Numbered from the stretch's first letter, positions 37,945 to 48,425 are shown. The stretch: DNA of 64,000 nt from an uncultured Clostridia bacterium (GCA_904501765.1 CAJGCM010000001.1:10783-74782); one strand, 5' to 3'. The notes: a model not told the origin generated them from the letters alone. Program-made: numbers and translations.

Positions 37945-40900
37945 TTACGTCCTCCTTTCTATTCTAGCAGCCCGTACGAGAGTCTGAACTGCTGCACTAA
38001 CGTTACTTCCGTCATCGTAGGTGATGCCGTTGATGTTGTAGGATGTGTTGCTCATATTACCGATCTCGCTACGAAGCTTGCTCAGCTCAGAAACAACATC
38101 ATCATTTCCTCTATTTTGACTGTAGCGACTCATCATACCACCGATGCGGCTAGCGTTAGCTACTACACCGATAGAGGATTCGGTATTGAGTAAGCTACCA
38201 ATGGTACTTGCGCCAGCACGTACATCACTAAGGTCCATGATAGGACGGATAGTCGGCTGAGCGTCGATGTCGGAAGTGACAATATCGGAAATCTTGGAAA
38301 TGGATTTACTGACACTGTTGATAGCAGTAGACGCCATATCTCTGGAAGCACCCGTTACAGCACTCCCCATCATTCCGATACCAATCGCAAAGCCTTCGGG
38401 CACAGATGTACCAAGCTTACGGAAGACCTTGGAAGGCGAGTTGACATCGAGCTCCTCTTTAGCAGCTTTTTCGGCAGCGTTTGCCATAGCTCGAGCTTTG
38501 GCTTCTGCATACCATGTTTGTTCAGTGATTCCGTCACCGAAACCGGTAGCCAGTTCTTTGCCCACGGTTTTCATAGCACTCTTTTTTTCCTTAGCGCCAT
38601 CAGAGGCTTTACCGGCTAGAGCCTTGGCTGCAGATTGAAGATCTGTCTTAGCAGATTCGCTGGTAAAAGCACCAACGAACTTCTTAACAGCATCCTCGCC
38701 GACTTTCTTAAGGTTCTTGGCAAAGTCTTTCAGAACGCCGCTGTTAGCGTCACCGATTTTCCTAGTTGCATCTAACAGTTTATCGATGTTAGAAACAGCT
38801 GTGGATACGCTGTCTTTACTAGGCATACCAGTGCAGAACTTCTTAAGATTCTCAGCAAAGTCGGGGAGTTTCTTACCGAAACCGGAAATGTTCTTCTTTG
38901 CGGCTTCGAGATCGACGTTTGCTAGACCGGTAAGTGCTCTTATCGCAGAAACACCTGCGTAAACGGTAGATACTTGGGCGTCAGAAAACGTTCCGAGCTT
39001 ATCAACAAAACCCTTAATACCCTCACCAACACTCGGGAACTTTGTCGCGAAAGTACCCAGGTCGTTATCACCAACTATTGCGGCCAATAAACCGCCGGTG
39101 TTGGGAATCTCATTAGACGCGCTCGCCAATTCTTTAATAGCGTTAGCCGCACATTCGACAGTTGCGGTCTGGGCCGCATCGAAAGTACCTATATTGGTTA
39201 AGAAACTTTTAATTCCAATTCCGAGTAACGGGAACTGTAGTGCAAAGGTTGCTAGACCGTTGTCACCAACAATAGCAGCTAAGAGGCCGCCCATGTTAGG
39301 AATCTCAGAAGAGGCAGATGCGAGAGACTCGACAGCGCTAGCTGCGCATTCAACTGTAGAGACCTGCTCCTCAGTGAAGGTACCCACATTATCGAGGAAT
39401 CCACGGAGACCAGTGCCTAGTACGGGGAATTGTGACGAAAATGTAGCTAGATCATTTTCACCGACTATGGAAGCTAAGAGACCGCCCATATTAGGGATCT
39501 CAGATGCGGCTTCTGCTAAAGATTTGACAGCGCTCGCTGCACAGTTCACCGTTGTAACTTGCTCCTCACTGAAGGTACCGACGTTGTCGAGGAATCCTCT
39601 GAGGCCTCGTCCAAGGAACGGGAACTGACCGGCGAATACGCCGAGGTCATTCTCACCGACCAGGGATGCAAGTAGACCGCCACTGTTTGGAATCTCTGCC
39701 GCAGCCGCAGACAACGTCTTAACGGCTTCAGCGGCGAACTTAACAGTAGTCATCTGTTCCTCAGTGAAAACACCGAGGCTGCTCGAGAACGATGCGAGAC
39801 CTTGACCAAGTAGAGGTAACTGTTCAGCAAAGCCGGCCAGAGAAGAACCACCCGTTAACCAGGAAGTCAACCCTTCAATAACATTAGCTGCGGTAAGTAT
39901 CAGTACTGTCTCAGCTAACATTTTGACGCCAGTCATCATGTCTTCGCTAATCATAGAAGCGCCCATAATAAACGGCATAGCGTTCATCATGAACATAGAC
40001 AGCTGAGTGCCGAGATCAGCAAAGGAGGAACCGCCTTGGAGGAAAGACAGAACGCCGGTGATTAGATCAGCCGCTGTGAGGGCAATGATTGCTCCAGCAA
40101 GAATACCAACGCCAGCGAGTACCTTTCCGTCGACCATTTTGGCACCATCGATAAACGGTGTTGCATTAGTCATAAATTCGCTAAGCATGGTACCGAGATG
40201 CGGCAGAGTAGACGCTACTTGGGTTATAATGCCGCCGACGAACGCACCGATCATTTCGCCGATTCCGCCAGCCAGTTTGATCAGGATGGGCAGACCAATG
40301 TTGAGGAAATTCTCAAGATCGCCTGTTAAATCCTGTATACCACCTATGGCGACAGCTACCGAGCCGATAGCTAGCATCAACGGTAGCAACAAGCTCATAC
40401 CGATAGTCAGCAACGGCATCATGGCGAACACCGCGAGAACTTCGAGTAAACCAGCAGAGGAAACTGTAGTCGTGAACGCCGCGATCATTTGCGCAATTGC
40501 ATCAGCAAGCTGTAAAATCACGGGCATGCCGGTTTCTAGGAACCCTTGGAAACCTGGTAACGTATCCATCAATGCGCCGATGCCTGCAGCAACAGCTCCT
40601 ATAGTCAGCATCAGCGGCAATAACAGGGCCATACCAACGACAAGCATCGGCATCATAGCAAACACTGCCAGAACCTTAAGTAAGCCGGCTTCAGATACAC
40701 TAGTCGTAAATGCAGCGATCATGTCTCCAACGCCTTGTGCGAGTTGGATTAGGACTGCAATACCAGTATCAACGAACTGTTGCATACCAGGAACAGTGCT
40801 CACCAGTGCGCCAAGACCAATGGTCATAGCCGCTAGCGCAGCAACAAGCACCGCCATAACTGCGATACCGTACAATGCCGGTACTGCGATCACTCCGATT

Positions 40901-43900
40901 AATGCTAGCGGGAGTAGGAGCAATGTAATACCACCGACAAATATTAATAGTGCTTTAATAATTCCGGTAGCATTCTCAAGTCCACTCATACTGGCTAGAA
41001 TAAACGCTGCACCCGCGAGGGGGATGAGCAACAGCGTTAGTAGGCCGATACCCTTTAATATTCCAACACCGTTACTATTGATAAGCTTGCTCACAGCAGC
41101 TAGAATGGCTATCGTACCCGCCATAGCCCCCATCATTATACTTAACGCGATAGCGGCAGGGATAACCGCGTCGACATTTGTCAACTTGTTTGCCATAACG
41201 GTAATGATGGCGGCGAGCAAACCAACAACAACCACTAGTGTCGCCATGGGGGCTACGATTTTCTTGAAATTGACGCTCGCGATATATTTCGTAGCAAACA
41301 TAAGTAAAGCCACCATGCCGATAACTGCCGACAACGCTGCGGATGCTACGGCGATCTTATCTGTCTTCAGGTAGGACATAGCGATAAGTAAGCCGCCCAG
41401 CAATGCGATTATTCCTGCTATGACGAGCAAGTTTGACATGCCAGCTTTACTGAACTTGGTCGACTTAGTAACCGCCATCAACCCAGCCATCATAGCCGAC
41501 AGGATTCCGACAAAGAGCACTCCTTTTACTAGCTGCTTAACGGGGACGAATCCCAGCGCAATGGCTACCGCGGCTAATATACCGATTGCTCCGGCCACGG
41601 CTAAAAGACACGAGCCGGCGTTTTCGACTTTTTTACGACCACCAAGAAGTTTCGTAGCGGCCATGAGTCCGACCATGATAGCGGACATAGCAGTGACGGC
41701 GGCGAGACCTCGTTTTAACCCGTCTTCCGGAACTATACCTAATAAAGCGACTACCAGCCCCATTGTTCCGATCGCGACAGCAACGCCAAGTAAAGCGCCA
41801 CCAATCTTCCCGACGTTACTACCCGTTCCGATTAGCTTAGTCGCTGCCATAAGACCCACAATCATGAGCGATAGTGCGGCAACTACCTTAGTGCCACGAT
41901 CGAGTTCGCCAGGGTCCATACCACCAATCAGACGGACCGTCAGACCCATGATAGCGATTGCCACAGCCACGCCCATTAAAGCTTTGCCTATCTTATCGAC
42001 ATTGCTGCCGCTACCTATCAGTCTAGTTGCGAACATAAGGCCGACAATGAGGGCGGAGAATGTGGTTATTGCATCAATACCTCGCTGGAGTTTGCTGGGT
42101 TTCATGCCTCCGATGAGTCTGACAGTCAGACCCATAATGGCTATCGCACCGGCAACACCTAGCATGGCGGTTCCTATTTTAGCAACATTCGAGCCGGTTC
42201 CGATGAGTTTAGTGGCGGCCATAAGACCGACAATAAGACCGGATAGCAGCACTACCGTCTCGATGCCACGTTGGAGCTTTTCGGGTTTCATACCACCCAA
42301 TAACTTCACAACGATCGCCAAGATAGCGATACCAGCAGCCAACTTGAATATAGTAGCTCCAAAGCTGCCCGTGTTAAATTTGTTCAGCAATCCGAGGGTT
42401 ACGGAAAGAGCGATTAGACCTAATACGATGCCGCCGAGCAGCGTGAAACCCCTAAGAGCTTCTTCCTTGTTGAGACCACTAAGCATCTTAAGCGTCGCAC
42501 CAATCAATAATATGGCTACGCCAAGACCCAGAAGACCGGACATCAGACCGTCGGCTTTAAAACCGTTCTTAAAATCGAAAGAAGCGGATGACTTATTCAC
42601 GAGATTCATCAGGATCATTAGTCCAACTAGGACTAATCCAATAGCCGCTACAATACCGAGGGCTGCCAGGATCTTCTTAGGATCAAAGAACGTCAGCACA
42701 ATGATGGCGGCAATCAGAAGCACCAGCGACTTGACAAAGATTTGGAAACCTTCCATTCTAGTCTTAAACGCTTCGGCTTTAAGATTCTTAGCAAAACCGT
42801 CTACTACTTTTTTGAAATTCTTAGCGTTATCTTCAAGGATTTCAGTTGCAGCTCCGAACAGATCACCTAGACCCTCCATAGGGGCGGCAAACTTGTCGAT
42901 AATGTCTAGCACTTTCTTAATTATCAGTACTATACCGGTACCCATGACTGCGGCAAAGACCTGGCCTAGATCAATACTCTTAATCCACTCTATGATAGGC
43001 TTAAAGAAATTCGAGAACCCTTGCAGAATTCCGCCTTCTCCATTTTGAAGCGAACCGAGGATACCCCCGATTAAGCCGGATACAATAAATCCACCGATTG
43101 CGATGAATACGGTAGAGGGGGAATGGATTCCTAAGAGATCCTTAACCTTTTGCACAAGGTTCTTAACCATAGCAACCGCTGCTTCCCAAACAGAAGTTGC
43201 CTTATCCTGTAGACCCTGAGTAAGACCGTCTACGGAGTCTGAAGAGATCTCCTCGAAAGTTGCTCGACTCAAGAATCCCTTAATCTTATCGCGAACCATC
43301 TTACCTAGTTCGACAACAACATCGACGGCGACTTGACATCCATTCCGTAGCTTATCTATAAACCCACCTAGGGGAGACTCGGAAAGTCCAGCAAAACCAT
43401 TAGAGATATTCTCCGGCAAATTCTTAAAGAAATCTTTAACCGCCGTCCAGGCTTTCTTAAGACCATTCGCGATACCCATAGCAATATCTCTAGGGAGATT
43501 CTTAGATTCCTTAAGCTTACCGATCCAATCTTTGAACGCAGAAAGAGCGTCTTTAATAGGCGGGACGATTTTCTCGAATATTTCGGTGAAATCGAGAGCG
43601 CCATCGATACCATCTCGAATTTTAACGATGAGTTCACCAAGTCCACCAGCTATGTCTAGCACGCTTATACCGAGTACTTTGCACAGCTGGGTGATCATTT
43701 TGAAGACAAACTTCAAAGGCCCGGCCGTTAAAGTAATGACTATATCGAGGGCGGCAAACAGACCCTCAAACACACTCTTGATGTTTTCGCCATTTTTAGT
43801 CAGTTCGCCAGTCTCTTTATCAACGATAGTTAGTGAGTCGGTAAACTCCTTGAGAGAGCGAATAACACCATACAGACGTATACCGAGAACTTCGGCAGAA

Positions 43901-45633
43901 GGAATGTTGAATATTTCGCCAAAAGCTTTCTTAGCCGCCCCTGCTATTTCACCGATAAGTTTTCCTACATTCTTGAACGAATCGATTAGCATCGTTCGTC
44001 CGTCGGCTTTGGACATTTCTTCAGCAAATTCCCCAACAGACTTACCCGCCTTAGCCGCTTCTTCCTCAAGGGCTCTATATAAGCGGATTTCATCTTCGGT
44101 GAGACCGGCGTCAATCAGTTTCTGATCAGAAAGGTTATTGAACGCTTCTACGGCGTTCTCGGTTTCTTCCGTTGTTAACTCTATAGTTTTGTTATACTTC
44201 TTATGGGCTTTCTCTACATCTTCGGCCGTAAGCTTATACGTCTTACCTGCCTTATGAGCTTCTTCGCCCAGATTGACCAAGTATTGGACAACTTTGGGAT
44301 CGTAACCGGCTTTCTTCAACAAATCACGCCGGTCGGGATTATCGCCCCAATTATTAAACTTACCAAGCCAAACCTTATCGACAACATCCTGGAAATACTC
44401 GAGGGTTCCGGTGACCTTGGATACAACGTCGGATACCTTGGAAATCTTACCAGCAATCTCCTTCCAAGGTTTAGCAAAGTCGAGGGCAATTTGCAAGATA
44501 CGATTGCGCCAATTAGACATCTTATCGACAAACCCAGTAAGCATGTTAGCGAGAGGCGTCAGTAAGTTTTTGGCTTTTTCAAAGTCGCCGATGATGAGCT
44601 TCCAGGTCTGAGACCAACCAGACTGAGCGGACTCCTTAAGAACATCCCACATCTGACTGAATGTCTTAACCTCGGTTGCGGCGGCCGTTGCTTCGGTACC
44701 AAGTTCGAATAGCTGATCGATCTGCTTATCGGTATATCCAAGCGACTTTAACCGTTCTCGATTTGCCGCTTGCTCTTCTTTTGTCATTGTCTTAGTCGAC
44801 AAGGTGTAATGATCCAAGGCTTCTGCCATTAAGTCAGCAGTCAACCAACCACTTTTAAGTGTCTCTCGAAGACTGCCTTCCTTCTTGATCATATCGTCAA
44901 CGGCAATACCATGCGCTCTCGCAGTAATCTTGATAGTATCTTGAAAGCGCTCGCCAGCAATATTAGCAGTCTCGAGAGATTTCCAGTCCATCAATTTGAC
45001 AGAGCCAGCAGACATAGCCTGGGACAGCTGATACATAGCGCCCGATGTTTTAGTTGCATCGGCTCCAGCCATGGCAGCGGCATTAGAAAAACCTTTAATA
45101 GCAGAGACCGACTCGTCCAAACCAATACCGGCATTTGTAAACAAGCCGATGTTCTTGGTCATTTCAGTGAAGTTATAAATAGTCTGGTCTGCGTATTTAT
45201 TAAGTTCTTCTAGAGCGGCGTTAACGTCATCCAGATCCTTACCCTTATGTTTTACGTTAGCCAGAATAGTCTGAGTTGCATTAATCTGGGTTTCATATTC
45301 GCTAAAACCAGTAGTAACAGGATCGAGCGTGAGAGCTTTAACCATTCTCTTACCTGCGTTGACGGCAGAGTTGGTAATGTTAGCGAGTGCTGTGACAGCC
45401 ATGACTTGCATCGCGGAGAATTTAGCAGTAACATTCTCTACTCCGCTACCAAGTCCGTTGAGATTAACATTCTTAGCAGCGGTACCTACGTTCTCAAGAC
45501 CCTTAGAGGCTCCGCTGAACGTTAATTTTTCTTTTAATTTGTCTAATGTAGACATCGTGGTGGCAGTGTTACGTTCGAACTGTTTATTGTCGAACTGTAA
45601 CGAGACCACTCTTTGGTCTAAAGTTGTACTCAT
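37945..45633 (-). CDS. Tape measure protein
   Basis: A 2562-residue protein. The N-terminus (SLQFDNKQFERNTATTMSTL) and ANITNSAVNAGKRMVKALTL segment are typical of tape measure proteins, followed by a coiled region, hydrophobic segments and a C-terminal Gly/Ser-rich tail. Two families of internal repeats are visible. One is a hydrophobic unit of about 70 residues with ATKLIGTGSNV and LLGGMKP-type cores (about nt 41600-42500). The other is a unit of about 65 residues with IVGENDL and GFLDNVGTF cores (about nt 38980-39860). By the usual 0.15 nm per residue, tail length would be near 380 nm. Confidence 0.95.
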   Translation of the reverse strand: MSTTLDQRVVSLQFDNKQFERNTATTMSTLDKLKEKLTFSGASKGLENVGTAAKNVNLNGLGSGVENVTAKFSAMQVMAVTALANITNSAVNAGKRMVKALTLDPVTTGFSEYETQINATQTILANVKHKGKDLDDVNAALEELNKYADQTIYNFTEMTKNIGLFTNAGIGLDESVSAIKGFSNAAAMAGADATKTSGAMYQLSQAMSAGSVKLMDWKSLETANIAGERFQDTIKITARAHGIAVDDMIKKEGSLRETLKSGWLTADLMAEALDHYTLSTKTMTKEEQAANRERLKSLGYTDKQIDQLFELGTEATAAATEVKTFSQMWDVLKESAQSGWSQTWKLIIGDFEKAKNLLTPLANMLTGFVDKMSNWRNRILQIALDFAKPWKEIAGKISKVSDVVSKVTGTLEYFQDVVDKVWLGKFNNWGDNPDRRDLLKKAGYDPKVVQYLVNLGEEAHKAGKTYKLTAEDVEKAHKKYNKTIELTTEETENAVEAFNNLSDQKLIDAGLTEDEIRLYRALEEEAAKAGKSVGEFAEEMSKADGRTMLIDSFKNVGKLIGEIAGAAKKAFGEIFNIPSAEVLGIRLYGVIRSLKEFTDSLTIVDKETGELTKNGENIKSVFEGLFAALDIVITLTAGPLKFVFKMITQLCKVLGISVLDIAGGLGELIVKIRDGIDGALDFTEIFEKIVPPIKDALSAFKDWIGKLKESKNLPRDIAMGIANGLKKAWTAVKDFFKNLPENISNGFAGLSESPLGGFIDKLRNGCQVAVDVVVELGKMVRDKIKGFLSRATFEEISSDSVDGLTQGLQDKATSVWEAAVAMVKNLVQKVKDLLGIHSPSTVFIAIGGFIVSGLIGGILGSLQNGEGGILQGFSNFFKPIIEWIKSIDLGQVFAAVMGTGIVLIIKKVLDIIDKFAAPMEGLGDLFGAATEILEDNAKNFKKVVDGFAKNLKAEAFKTRMEGFQIFVKSLVLLIAAIIVLTFFDPKKILAALGIVAAIGLVLVGLMILMNLVNKSSASFDFKNGFKADGLMSGLLGLGVAILLIGATLKMLSGLNKEEALRGFTLLGGIVLGLIALSVTLGLLNKFNTGSFGATIFKLAAGIAILAIVVKLLGGMKPEKLQRGIETVVLLSGLIVGLMAATKLIGTGSNVAKIGTAMLGVAGAIAIMGLTVRLIGGMKPSKLQRGIDAITTFSALIVGLMFATRLIGSGSNVDKIGKALMGVAVAIAIMGLTVRLIGGMDPGELDRGTKVVAALSLMIVGLMAATKLIGTGSNVGKIGGALLGVAVAIGTMGLVVALLGIVPEDGLKRGLAAVTAMSAIMVGLMAATKLLGGRKKVENAGSCLLAVAGAIGILAAVAIALGFVPVKQLVKGVLFVGILSAMMAGLMAVTKSTKFSKAGMSNLLVIAGIIALLGGLLIAMSYLKTDKIAVASAALSAVIGMVALLMFATKYIASVNFKKIVAPMATLVVVVGLLAAIITVMANKLTNVDAVIPAAIALSIMMGAMAGTIAILAAVSKLINSNGVGILKGIGLLTLLLIPLAGAAFILASMSGLENATGIIKALLIFVGGITLLLLPLALIGVIAVPALYGIAVMAVLVAALAAMTIGLGALVSTVPGMQQFVDTGIAVLIQLAQGVGDMIAAFTTSVSEAGLLKVLAVFAMMPMLVVGMALLLPLMLTIGAVAAGIGALMDTLPGFQGFLETGMPVILQLADAIAQMIAAFTTTVSSAGLLEVLAVFAMMPLLTIGMSLLLPLMLAIGSVAVAIGGIQDLTGDLENFLNIGLPILIKLAGGIGEMIGAFVGGIITQVASTLPHLGTMLSEFMTNATPFIDGAKMVDGKVLAGVGILAGAIIALTAADLITGVLSFLQGGSSFADLGTQLSMFMMNAMPFIMGASMISEDMMTGVKMLAETVLILTAANVIEGLTSWLTGGSSLAGFAEQLPLLGQGLASFSSSLGVFTEEQMTTVKFAAEAVKTLSAAAAEIPNSGGLLASLVGENDLGVFAGQFPFLGRGLRGFLDNVGTFSEEQVTTVNCAASAVKSLAEAASEIPNMGGLLASIVGENDLATFSSQFPVLGTGLRGFLDNVGTFTEEQVSTVECAASAVESLASASSEIPNMGGLLAAIVGDNGLATFALQFPLLGIGIKSFLTNIGTFDAAQTATVECAANAIKELASASNEIPNTGGLLAAIVGDNDLGTFATKFPSVGEGIKGFVDKLGTFSDAQVSTVYAGVSAIRALTGLANVDLEAAKKNISGFGKKLPDFAENLKKFCTGMPSKDSVSTAVSNIDKLLDATRKIGDANSGVLKDFAKNLKKVGEDAVKKFVGAFTSESAKTDLQSAAKALAGKASDGAKEKKSAMKTVGKELATGFGDGITEQTWYAEAKARAMANAAEKAAKEELDVNSPSKVFRKLGTSVPEGFAIGIGMMGSAVTGASRDMASTAINSVSKSISKISDIVTSDIDAQPTIRPIMDLSDVRAGASTIGSLLNTESSIGVVANASRIGGMMSRYSQNRGNDDVVSELSKLRSEIGNMSNTSYNINGITYDDGSNVSAAVQTLVRAARIERRT

Positions 45634-46010
45634 AGCTTAGTGACCTCCCCCCACGCATCTTGTACAATTCTATCGAACACGGGCTGTATAGCTGGATTGA
45701 TATAGTCTCGTCCTTCGACCCAACCGCCTGTGCCGGTACCGTGACCGTATTGTAGGATAATGGCGATGGGAACTCCATTTTGAACATTGGAATTACAAAA
45801 GACTATGCTTGCGCCCGTACTTGTCTGCTCGACCTTGTAATACCAAGACCGAGCAGTTAAGCCGGAGTCGACCGGGGTTGCAGACGAAAGAGCGGCGACG
45901 CCTTGCTCTCCATACTTGTTAAGCACCCCGAGACGAGCTGCGATCTTGGCATTTTTCAAGAAGCGCTTCGTGTTTAGGAAGTCGCCGTCAAGTCTGAACC
46001 CTATTTTCAT
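45630..46010 (-). CDS. HK97 gp10-like minor tail/neck protein
   Basis: A 126-residue protein. LNTKRFLKNAKIAARLGVLN, ATPVDSGLTARSWYYKVEQT and VPIAIILQYGHGTGTGGWVE are the signature of the HK97 gp10-like family, normally a head-tail connector or tail-completion component. Here it sits between the amidase and the tape measure gene, unlike the usual place before the major tail protein. Overlaps the tape measure start by 4 nt. Confidence 0.85.
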   Translation of the reverse strand: MKIGFRLDGDFLNTKRFLKNAKIAARLGVLNKYGEQGVAALSSATPVDSGLTARSWYYKVEQTSTGASIVFCNSNVQNGVPIAIILQYGHGTGTGGWVEGRDYINPAIQPVFDRIVQDAWGEVTKL

Positions 46011-46022
46011 ATGGTCTTCTCC

Positions 46023-46670
46023 TTATTGTTTTTGTATGAAAGCATCTTTGAAGCCTGCCGCCTTTGCTTTCTTTAAAGCGGTATTTGCGTTATCGAGGTT
46101 GGAATAAACACCCACCTGGACTACATATGTCGCAGATGGTTTATACTCAATTCCTAAGTACTCTAGAATAGCTTTAGCGTACGCTATACCGAACTTCTTC
46201 TGTTCGGCAGTGGTATCGATTATGTTTTTGTCCGTCTTGTTATCGACGAATGCACATTCGCATAGTGCCGCGACCATTTTAGTATTCTTGATGAAATACA
46301 GTTTATCGCCAGCTTTTATACCGCGGCTATTCTGTCCAATCTCTTTAACACGTTTCTCACATAACGTAGCTAGCTTCTTGCCGTTCACGCTAGTAGAGAA
46401 GTAAAACGTCTCGGAGCCATCACCGCCACCCGCATTCGTATGGAATGCTACAGCAATAACAGCCCCTGAGACGTTCGCTTCTTTTACTTCATCTTTTACC
46501 GGATCATTAGAATCTTTGGTCCGGCTACATATAACAGTCACTCCGTGACGTTCCAATTCGGCTTTGCACGCCAACAAAATTTGTAGGTTAATATCTTTCT
46601 CTTTCAGACCGTTAGCTACCGCTCCTGGGTCACTACCGCCATGTCCTGCTGACAAAAATACTTTAGTCAT
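46023..46670 (-). CDS. N-acetylmuramoyl-L-alanine amidase (endolysin) with SPOR-like tail
   Basis: A 215-residue enzyme starting MTKVFLSAGHGGSDPGAVAN. The zinc ligands fit His10 (AGHGG), a Glu in GLKEKDINLQ and His in VAVAFHTNAGGG. The catalytic Glu is in ALCECAFVDN. This is the Amidase_3 family, cutting the stem peptide from the glycan. The C-terminus (YVVQVGVYSNLDNANTALKK, AAGFKDAFIQKQ) is a SPOR-like peptidoglycan-binding domain. Encoded among tail genes, so it could be a virion-associated or lysis enzyme. The upstream extension lacks a ribosome site. Confidence 0.9.
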   Translation of the reverse strand: MTKVFLSAGHGGSDPGAVANGLKEKDINLQILLACKAELERHGVTVICSRTKDSNDPVKDEVKEANVSGAVIAVAFHTNAGGGDGSETFYFSTSVNGKKLATLCEKRVKEIGQNSRGIKAGDKLYFIKNTKMVAALCECAFVDNKTDKNIIDTTAEQKKFGIAYAKAILEYLGIEYKPSATYVVQVGVYSNLDNANTALKKAKAAGFKDAFIQKQ

Positions 46671-46677
46671 TACTGAC

Positions 46678-47223
46678 TCATCCTCTCGAATTAAGTTGCT
46701 GTCTTCTAGCCGCATTAAGACTTGCGTTGCGACTCATGATATCTCGTTTACTCATCTTCTTAGGAGGCTGGTTCTTGATATTGCAGACTCGAACAAGAGT
46801 GAGCAACCTATTCAGATGCCAGTGCTGGCATTCGAATGGGATTTGTAAGGCTATCATCCAGTAGTAAATCAGCTCCGATGTGATCACCTCTCGACTACCG
46901 CCTTTGGACTTTTGGTCAGAAAAGTACGTAGCAGTCATCGGTGCCTCGATATACGAGCTGATCTGCTTCATGTTCTCATTAGTGAGGTGATCATAGACGC
47001 TCGGGTCTACATCCTCGTCGATAGCCATGCATTTAATATAGTCAATGGTTTCTTCCGGTGTTTTCTCTTGCTTCGATAAGAAAGACTTACACCATTTTGA
47101 CTCCCATTTTGAAATGGAGACGAGAGAGTGCTCCAATTCCAGAGCTACCGTTTCCGCATCAACAAACTCTTGTTTAGCTTCGTCCCAGCCTTCAGAGGCG
47201 ATGGGTACTTCTATCCGGAGCAT
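46678..47223 (-). CDS. Putative second tail assembly chaperone/tail protein
   Basis: A 181-residue protein. VALELEHSLVSISKWESKWC followed by SKQEKTPEETIDYIKCMAID and ITSELIYYWMIALQIPFECQ resembles the gp14-like proteins that follow the tail chaperone in HK97-like tail operons, with NLHRLLTL-type C-terminus. The start follows AGGAGGTGTGAGAG. It is in the same frame as the preceding chaperone but separated by stop codons, so no programmed frameshift is evident. Confidence 0.68.
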   Translation of the reverse strand: MLRIEVPIASEGWDEAKQEFVDAETVALELEHSLVSISKWESKWCKSFLSKQEKTPEETIDYIKCMAIDEDVDPSVYDHLTNENMKQISSYIEAPMTATYFSDQKSKGGSREVITSELIYYWMIALQIPFECQHWHLNRLLTLVRVCNIKNQPPKKMSKRDIMSRNASLNAARRQQLNSRG

Positions 47224-47250
47224 CTCTCACACCTCCTCGAATTTTCGTAA

Positions 47251-47652
47251 TTAGTTGGCCTTAGTAGCATTGTGCTCGGCAATCTGCTTAGCCATGTCGG
47301 CAGGCACGATGCCGTTGACGAACTCAGATGCCTTGTCCGCATCAGTAGCCAGTTCCATGAACAGCTGGGAATAGGCCTCAGTCTGAGCGAAGTCCAGAGA
47401 CAGCTCCTCGGACTTGATGAACTTTCTACCATCGGGGCTCTTGACACCGTAAGCCTTCAGAATCAAATCCTTGAAGATCTTGATAATGGCGGGCTGATCC
47501 TGGGCGGCAACAACCCGCTGAATCATCTCAGCCAGACCACCGGAGGTGCTCATTTCCATTTCCATAACCTCAGCCTTGGACAGGTTGAAGTAGAACTTCT
47601 CGGTTCTCTCGACGTCATTGTAGTCAGTATAAGTAATAGTCTTTGCGATCAT
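47251..47652 (-). CDS. Tail assembly chaperone
   Basis: A 133-residue protein. KTITYTDYNDVERTEKFYFN at the start and FKDLILKAYGVKSPDGRKFI, EELSLDFAQTEAYSQLFMEL in the second half match the family of small chaperones encoded between the major tail protein and the tape measure gene. They bind the tape measure protein until the tube assembles around it. AAAGGAGAAAACAAAT precedes the ATG. Confidence 0.82.
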   Translation of the reverse strand: MIAKTITYTDYNDVERTEKFYFNLSKAEVMEMEMSTSGGLAEMIQRVVAAQDQPAIIKIFKDLILKAYGVKSPDGRKFIKSEELSLDFAQTEAYSQLFMELATDADKASEFVNGIVPADMAKQIAEHNATKAN

Positions 47653-47744
47653 ATTTGTTTTCTCCTTTCAAATGTAAAAGAGGGCCGCCAGCATTACCTG
47701 GTACGGCCCGTTAGTGTTAGTTTGTTAGTTTAATCCAGTAAGGA

Positions 47745-48407
47745 TTAGCCGGCTGCAAACATGGTAGCGATCTCTGCGGGATAGGGCAGAGTGGGCTCCT
47801 CGGACTCGGAACCATACAGCTTAGCCTCCAGAGCCTTCAGCTTCTCAGCGTCAACCTTGGTGGAGTCGATGGTGACGCAAGCAGTGGGCTTATGGCCGTC
47901 GACTGCGACAGGAGTAGTAGTGAACTCCCAGGAGAAGGTAATGGCCTCAGGACTGTCGTTGATGGTAGCGTAAGCCTTCTCGGACACGGATGCCAGAGCA
48001 TTATAAACGATATGCAGCTTGTAGCCATAATCGTTGCCATCGGTGTCGTTACCCAGGGTGGTGCGATAGCAGAAGCCAAACTCCTTACGAGTCTGCTGGC
48101 CGATAGTAATACCCTTTGCCAGCTCAGCTTCACCGTTGCAAGCCTTGAACTCATCGGGGTAAGTGTAAGCCTCGATGGTACCACCGAACTCCTCGTTGGA
48201 CATCAGGTTCAGGTACTTGATGTCATCGGCATACAGAGGAGATGCCTCTGCACCAGAAGGAGACTCAGTAACAGCGGTCAGACCGTTCCAAGCCACACCC
48301 TTCCAGGCGGCGGTATCGCCAGTGCCGGTCTTAGTATACAGAACACCGTTCTTTACACCGGTTTCGTAAAAACGCTCACCGGACTTGTCCCAAACAATTT
48401 TAGACAT
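47745..48407 (-). CDS. Major tail protein
   Basis: A 220-residue protein with MSKIVWDKSGERFYETGVKN and a beta-rich core: SPSGAEASPLYADDIKYLNL, GGTIEAYTYPDEFKACNGEA, ITFSWEFTTTPVAVDGHKPT. This is the major tail tube subunit of HK97/phage-type siphoviruses. AAGGAGGACAACATCA precedes the ATG. Its place before the chaperone and tape measure genes is canonical. Confidence 0.92.
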   Translation of the reverse strand: MSKIVWDKSGERFYETGVKNGVLYTKTGTGDTAAWKGVAWNGLTAVTESPSGAEASPLYADDIKYLNLMSNEEFGGTIEAYTYPDEFKACNGEAELAKGITIGQQTRKEFGFCYRTTLGNDTDGNDYGYKLHIVYNALASVSEKAYATINDSPEAITFSWEFTTTPVAVDGHKPTACVTIDSTKVDAEKLKALEAKLYGSESEEPTLPYPAEIATMFAAG

Positions 48408-48425
48408 TGATGTTGTCCTCCTTAA

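Noticed and set aside
40007..43048. Long plus-strand open frames (455 and 542 codons) opposite the tape measure gene
   Set aside because: They are the antisense shadow of a repetitive, Ala/Gly/Leu-rich gene. They have no ribosome sites and low-complexity Ala/Pro/Ile/Ser composition.
46678..47652. Programmed frameshift joining the two tail chaperone genes
   Set aside because: Both genes are in the same frame and are separated by two stop codons, with no overlapping frame or slippery site seen.
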